Part shown: one piece after another, positions 57,891-64,000 of the stretch
Layout: the number at the start of each line of letters is the position of its first letter
How positions within the stretch are numbered: the first letter of the stretch is position 1
DNA from: Morella rubra
Lineage: Eukaryota; Streptophyta; Magnoliopsida; Fagales; Myricaceae
Assembly (NCBI GenBank): GCA_003952965.2
Contig: CM025854.1
Coordinates: 20,754,111 to 20,818,110 of the forward strand
DNA: 64,000 bases
Direction: 5' to 3'
Program-made: the position numbers and the translations under genes
Notes under the pieces: generated by a model
Databases searched by the model: none
Told to the model about the DNA's origin: nothing
What the model saw: the letters and a program-made list of their open reading frames with translations, nothing else

Positions 57891-60800
57891 ATGGCATTTA
57901 GAGGGCGAGGGCGGGGGCGGGGATATGGTGGCGGCGGTGGCTATGGATTTGCTAAACAAGAGCCATTTGAGCTCTTTCCTGTACGTTTCTCTTTCTGCTT
58001 TTGGTTTTTATTTTCGTTCTTGTCAGGTTCAATTCTGGGTTACGGAGTGCTGAAGGTCCTCGAACCAGAGTAGTAATGATGGAAGATTAGCATTATACCG
58101 TGATTATTTTTTTGTCTTTGAAGAAGCGTAAAACTGTATGTTTCATATATGGGTTCTTGCAAATTTGCAACGGCAGACTCAAATTAAATACATGTACGTT
58201 AAGGCTGATTCCATCGTTGCTTATCAAAAAAAAAAAAAAAAGGCTGATTCCATCGTTCCTAAACAAATTTTAGGACTTTATCATTTTTTTTTTTTTTTTT
58301 TTCCTTTCAAATCCTGCTGAGAGTTGAATGATAAGTCGTTATAGTTGCTGTTGAGCTGACATAGTTTTCTCCGTGCAATTGCAGGATATTGAATTGCCTG
58401 ACATCAAAAGTGTGCCTAAGGAAGAAACCTTAGTGAGGGAGAGTGCAAAGTTGCGAAATTTTTGGAAAGCCTCTGCTTATTATCTTGAGGAGACCGTTTC
58501 CAAAAGTAAGCTTATTCAATATCCTTTCTTTGTATTTTGTTTGGTTAGTAATCAAATAACGGAAGAGAGAAAATCGCTCAAGTTAGTTGGTTATGGGAAA
58601 AGGGCCCTGTATTGACCCAAATAGACTGTCAAAATCCTAGTCATATGCATATGCATTGAGCGGATAAAGTTCTTTGAAGCCTGGGGATCTAGGACAATGA
58701 TATGGTGGGGGAAATTTTAGTTCTTTTCATTAGAAGGATTAGGCAGTTCATTAGTGCCGTATAGAATTCATCAAACAGGGTTCCTTGATCTGCACTTCAA
58801 GAAATAACACATCATCCAAGTGAAAACTCATGTAACAGGCTTTTCATATGTAAATTTTTATTTTTTTTTCCCATAATTTATAAGAGCTGCATCTGAACGT
58901 TTAGATTTGTCTGGGTTGTATCAAAATTACGTTTGGTCAAAGGGTTTTAAGAAATTCATACTTGTCTTTCCAAAGATAGGGAAGAATAGAAGGGTGTTTT
59001 GGCTCTAGGAAACTGTGGAGAGCTTTGAACAAACTGAAAACCATCCATCTTTCTTTTGCTTTTCTGTGTCATTTCCAGGAGGGATGGATATTGGCCAGCA
59101 ATCAGTTGATTTTCTTGCTATAACGTTAGATATGGTTGCTGCTGAATCTCAGAAATGGCTCCTAGATTCTTTTGGAGTTTACTTTATGTCGTCTATATTC
59201 TCAATGAATCTCAGTACTAGTTGTTGCACTTGGAAAAAAAGTTGGCTTCGCTTGGGGCACTTCACATAAGAACTTTACGTCCCACACATGCATGATTTCT
59301 GTCTCTCTTCAAACTATGAGTTGTGGACGATTTTAATTTTGCTCTATTCTGTCAGATTTTAGAAGTAAAAGTTATAACTACTTTTAGATTCCTACTAGAT
59401 TACACAATTGTGATTTTTCTCACTTTTTGAATTTCTGATGTCAGATAGCCAAAGCACAGATATAGAGAGATACTCGGACAGGAGTAAACCAAAGACTACA
59501 ATAACCCGCGATTCTCTTTCACAAATTTTAGAGCTTAAGAAGTTTCCTCGAGAACTGATTGGAGGTGTGTGGTTTGACCATTTTCATTAAAAATGAGCAT
59601 TTCATGAAGCCTTGACAGACTTTTCTAGTTATGAATGAAATTTCCAGGTTCCAGAGGGCAACAGCCAAGTCGAAAAAAAGTGAGATGGAATCCAGAGTCA
59701 GGTTTGACAAGATATAATGCCTTCTTTCATTTCATTCGCTTTGGTATCATGTAGGGAGCTATTTGATGCATTTAACTGATGCCTTCTTGTTTGTTAGCAG
59801 TAATTGATCATTAGGCATACTCATCATACTATTGGCACTGTAGAAATTAGGTATTTACGCATGTTGATCTTGTCACCGTGAAATCCTTATGATTCGTTTT
59901 ATAGGGAAAGGAAAAAAGAAATAGCTGGACTTCAACTTTCCAAGTCCAGATACACCCATTGATTATCAATGTTCATGATTTTTTTGAGATTATTGTTGCT
60001 TGTGTTTTGATGCTGTTATGTATCTTATTTGTCATGAGATGCACACTACTGGTTCCAACATACTTGACTTATTACAATGACTGTTTGAGTGCACCAACTC
60101 CTGAAAACTATTTCGTTTTCTGGAGAGCATAATTACTTTTCACGTGTCTACATTTCTTTCTAGATTTGATGTAATCTTATTGCAAAGTCTTTGGATGGTG
60201 TGATGAATCGAATGAAATTTTCTGTGACAGAGCTGCAGAAGCTGGATTATTTAGAGAAGCTTGAACAGAGGGCTCAGGTAAAAGACTCCCATCTTCAATA
60301 ACTCTTTTGGGAAAGAGTATACATGAAGCAAACTTATAAGCTCATTGCTGCTGGCTATACTCTCAGAATTTACTGCTCAAGCCATTACTATTCTTGCTTT
60401 CTCTAGCTTTATTGGTCATTTTCATTTGCCATCTTCTCTCTCGATTAAATCCATTTTGCTAACTCATTTACTTTCTGTAGGGCCTAGAGGGTAAGGATGA
60501 AAAGGAAAAGAAGGAAGGAGAAAATGAGGATGAAGATGAAAATGATGGAGAAGAAGACATTGAGGAAGAACCTAGCGATGATGATTATTATCAGGTTCCT
60601 AAAGAACATATACTCGATGCTATGGGTTTTGTGTTGGTCTACTACAAATACAAAGGCAAAATTGTATTCTTAGGAACTCAATTTAACTTTTGAGGTATCT
60701 CCCAAGTCAAAAGAGAAGTGTGATAAATGGTGTTATGCATACAACCTTAACAGCTATCATAATATTTGTGCATGGAAGGGATCCATCGAACTTTATCGAG

Positions 60801-61674
60801 AAAACTTTGTGGCATGATCTTGAGAATGGGAAAACCATTGAGGACATCGATGTCATTATTGAAATTTGGCAGAGACTTCTTACCATCAGGCACATAGGTC
60901 TCAGGTACCTAGCTATGACTAGGCATTTTCTGTTTCTTTTTTTTTTCAGCATTACCAGCTTTTGCTATTTATAAGGTTGATTTTGGGCAAGGTGGAACCC
61001 CTGCCTACCAGAAAAGCTGCTGCTTAGATTTGTCCAAGTCTGTCTGATAGGTACCATTTGTTGACCAACAGGCATGTAGAAAACATCTTTCTTATCATAT
61101 ATGCTGGCAGTAGCTAATCTACAATGATTGGAAGGAATTTTGTTCTGTAATTACATTTGTTGTTTACTGGATGAGATCACAACAAAAAAATAAAATTGAT
61201 AATTTAACCCAATCGGATGCAACAAATGAGTAAACTTTTGCCTTTTCTCTTCTTTTGAGGTTTTTTCTTTTCTCCATGTTATTGATTTGTTTGTTTTCCC
61301 ATTTGCTATGAATTAGATTTCATATGATGCTTAGTTGTAGCTTCTTTAAATTCAATCGTGGGAAATTTTTGTTTGTGTGGTACTTACCACGTCACAAGTT
61401 TTTCCTACATAAGCGTCAAGTGAAAAATTCAATACAAATGGCATGGATATATCTGCTGTCAGTTTTATATTCACTATGCAATTTTGCAGAATGTAGATTT
61501 TGATGACGATGAAGATGATTTTAATGATGTTGATGATGGTGGTGAAGGTATGCACCTTTATTGGTGATTAAAAATCTTATGCTTGTGAGTTTTCTGTTGG
61601 AATGACACCCACTTTTTGACATGTAAAAACAGTGCTAATGATTTTCTAATATTGCAGATGAAGGCACTTTTTAA
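57891..61674 (+). CDS. RPC31: RNA polymerase III subunit Rpc31/RPC7-like
   Basis: Eight exons give a complete 206-aa protein: 57,891-57,980; 58,385-58,505; 59,445-59,564; 59,648-59,701; 60,231-60,277; 60,481-60,594; 61,490-61,547; 61,658-61,674. It starts with an arginine/glycine-rich leader (MAFRGRGRGRGYGGGGGYGF), then FELFPDIELPDIKSVPKEET, LRNFWKASAYYL, KKFPRELIGG and KKVRWNPES, and ends in a long acidic Glu/Asp tail closing DEGTF. This order is that of the Rpc31 family, part of the Rpc82-Rpc34-Rpc31 subcomplex that lets RNA polymerase III start transcription of tRNA and 5S rRNA genes in the nucleus. Length and all splice sites look normal. Introns carry poly-T/A runs. The identification rests on several conserved blocks and the acidic tail. 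Confidence 0.9.
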
Positions 61675-63120
61675 TTGCTTTGTGAGGGATGTCCTTCCAA
61701 ACACCCTGAGGCAAGTTTCGTGTATATATGAAAGTACTCCTTTTCTAATTGGACCAGTTGGGATTTTCAAATTTCACCTTGTCACCATATAAGGCTCATT
61801 AAGGATACGAGGTACTCTCTGCTTATGGCCACCTTCTTGTAAATTTCCTACTCCAAGAAAAAAAAGATATGGCGGTGAAGCTACAGTTGAGCTGCCTAGG
61901 AGAAAAAAAAAAGAATTTGAAGTTAGCTTTTCACTTTGTTGTTCTTACAAAAAAGCTCACTTGTTTTCCTTCGTAAAAGTTTCCACGTCTGTTATCTCTT
62001 GCTTAGAGTATAAAAATTTATTTAAAGCATTGTATAAACAAAGCTTAATTTTCATTTTTATAGTTTTGACTCAGTGAGGTCGACTTATTTTCATGTTTTG
62101 CCGAAGGGAGGCTTCTTGATTCAAAGCCTTACTGCAGTTCGAACTTTTGTTCCATGGGATGAGTAAATAGTTGTGATAAGCGACTTCATATTTACTCTAT
62201 AATGCAGGACTCGATCTAATATCGTTATAAAACAAGTATTTGAAGTTACCTTTCTCTTATTTTTTTCTTTTTTTTTATTTTATTTGAACCTTCCTTTCAT
62301 TTCATGCTTCAGATGTTTTTGCCATCTCAGTCTACTGCCTGGCTACAGCTCTCTTCTCTTCCTTTCTTTCGTTTTCGGAAGCATGTTTGGGGATGCCACT
62401 AACCGACAATCTGGCGTGGACCGTCTGGGGAAAGATTATATACTTCAACGAGGTTCTCTTGGGACTTGGGAGGCTGATGAACAACCATCAAGCTCCCCAA
62501 AAAATCTGCATTTGCAAATGAAGGCAGTTTATTGTATGGTTTATAATGTTGTTTGCTTGTATAAAGTACAAGACCTGTGTCGATTCTAAATTCTTTTTGC
62601 TTGTTATTTATCTTAAACATTTTTCGGCGCAGAGATACTTCTGTCCTAAGAAACATTAGGGATGAAAACTCGTACCATAAATTTTGTGGATTTTCTCTGC
62701 CACAAAATTATGGATGACATGGCATCGATTGTATGAATTTTGTTTATGAAGCTAGCTGAGATGAGATAATACCAGAAGGGATCGGACAGGTGAAACTTGC
62801 ACATGGAATTCCTCATTTTCAGTTATCGGTTTTATGAAAGCAGTTAGCTAAATAATCCCAGCAAGTTGTATAATTGTTCGGTTTTTTGCAACCTCAAGCA
62901 GGTTTTGTATCGCTCAAAGTTTGTCACAGCATACGTCGGCTCTACAAACTGTCTAAGAAATGAAAAACTTGTTAACACGAATAATAATTAAGAACTACGC
63001 TGGTCGAATTGTTATTATGTCTATGTAACTGTCGCAACTTACCTACTGTCATTTAAGGTTATTTGGTCATTATAAGGCTCAATTTCACCATATCTATAAT
63101 TTGACTTAAAAATAGTTAGT
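61675..63120 (+). other. 3' flank of RPC31; no second gene recognised
   Basis: The open frame 62,284-62,589 (containing MFGDATNRQSGVDRLGKDY) follows an acceptor-like CTTCAG but has no recognisable domain; it may be 3' untranslated sequence of RPC31. The rest is AT-rich. Confidence 0.4.
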
Positions 63121-63129
63121 TAATTTTTT

Positions 63130-63560
63130 ATTTTATTTTTTGGTCTGAACAAATAGATAGTCAAAATTGCTTGTGAAACTCTTGGATTCATTATAAGTCC
63201 TAGTGTCACCTAATAAGGTCTTAATGTAAGACTTGACCCTTTGTTGGATACCCCTCACTCCAAACTGTGCTACGAAATCTGCAGCCTGATTTCCTGCCCG
63301 AAAAATATAGTTAATCGAGTAAACAATACCCGATAGGAGATCCACCGGAAGCTCCTATTCATCTCCCTATCTCCATAACGTACAAATACCATTACGCACC
63401 CAATCAACCACAATGCGCGAGTCACACTCAATTTGGATGGCAAAATAACCAATATCTAGAAGTTTATTTGAGGATCAAATACTAGGGGCACTTAATTTAG
63501 CTTGGTTGCCACCAGATGTAATTCAAGCGGACTCCTACTCTGAGCCTCCTTGATGTGGTT
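63130..63560 (-). pseudogene. RNase-H-like (RVT_3) retroelement relic
   Basis: Read on the minus strand in pieces: EAQSRSPLELHLVATKLN, DIGYFAIQIECDSRIVVDWV, RNGICTLWR, then SGIVYSINYIFRAGNQAADF and VAQFGVRG. The pattern E-DS---V-W----(I/V)---I-YIFR-GNQAAD-(V/A) is that of the RNase H-like domain found at the end of plant non-LTR (LINE) polyproteins and in related host copies. Stops and frameshifts interrupt it and no reverse transcriptase is adjacent, so it is a degraded fragment. Confidence 0.7.
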
Positions 63561-64000
63561 TATTTTCTTAGTTCAATGAAAAAAAAAAAGGCTACTATTT
63601 TCCAAGTTGTCCCATACGAATATAGCTAGCTAGATTCCAGACGCGTGTGAAGCCGAATTTGGCATCCAACTGTGGCTGAGTGAAGTTATATCAATTTCTT
63701 CTTTCTACAAATAAACGGAGCCAAGAACTGCAAACTTGTATCATTTAGATCATTGACTTCAACTTGTTAAGACAGGGAACCCATACCCTTTTGAGGACAG
63801 TGATGATGGTATTCTTCCTTACGTTTTGAATTACTTTTGGAGCTGTATTCTATAACAAGAAGAAGAGCCGGCTCATAGTTAAAAGCATATCGAAGAACAA
63901 AGCTGCTGGCTATATCAGAAATGAACAGATAAAGCATATTGTGAAACGCCATGGTAACTTGAATGGGTAACAAGTTAAAGCGAAACACATGACTCTAGTC
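63561..64000. other. No gene identified at the window end
   Basis: A minus-strand frame (63,988-63,767) encodes MFRFNLLPIQVTMAFHNMLY and further residues without a recognisable domain. It may be part of a gene continuing past the window or chance. Confidence 0.4.

Overview
The window is nuclear DNA from a dicot-type flowering plant. It has intron-rich genes with GT-AG borders and T-rich introns, plant-specific families (SAD2-type importin, wall-associated-kinase ectodomain, plant KH protein, plant RNA polymerase III Rpc31) and a dense layer of plant transposons. I cannot name the species. There are no bacterial operons, CRISPR arrays or convincing RNA genes.

Layout. 1-2.4 kb: a near-perfect palindrome carrying the 3' exons of a coatomer beta' (COPI) gene as a pseudogene, followed by a CACTA transposon terminus. 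3.2-20.1 kb: a Russian-doll nest of transposons. A Ty3-type gag relic is followed by an LTR-like sequence that appears split by a 12.8-kb Mutator element (5,775-18,602, 9-bp target duplication). That Mutator element contains a small MULE-type MITE with its own 9-bp duplication and a Ty1/copia element with two 1.2-kb LTRs, and the copia element in turn holds a Tourist-like MITE and further LTR-like DNA. 20-24 kb: a short poly(A) retroposon, gene-poor DNA and a 90-bp minisatellite.

24.5-34.4 kb: sixteen exons of a SAD2/importin-7/8-like nuclear transport receptor. About 730 codons are present; the last roughly 300 residues expected for the family are absent. 35-48.7 kb: pieces of a KH-domain RNA-binding protein gene in inverted orientation around about 37.53 kb. 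The left arm is clean. The right arm is a noisy, G-poor copy that runs into a gap of exactly 1,000 N. I read this block mainly as a likely assembly problem at a contig end, with ancient decay as the alternative.

49.7-53.6 kb: the 3' half of a CACTA (En/Spm) element, with a TNP2-type transposase tail, a second Transposase_24-type gene and a terminal block of GC-rich inverted motifs. Its end at 53,588 lies inside the third exon of a minus-strand wall-associated-kinase-like gene (53,589-56,274), which is cut before its kinase domain. 57.9-61.7 kb: a complete eight-exon RNA polymerase III subunit gene (Rpc31/RPC7 type, 206 aa), the only gene here that looks whole. The final 2 kb holds an RNase-H-type retroelement relic.

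The genes do not form a shared pathway. I found no convincing undescribed biological system; the value of the window lies in the nested insertions, the captured or duplicated gene fragments and the disrupted host genes.
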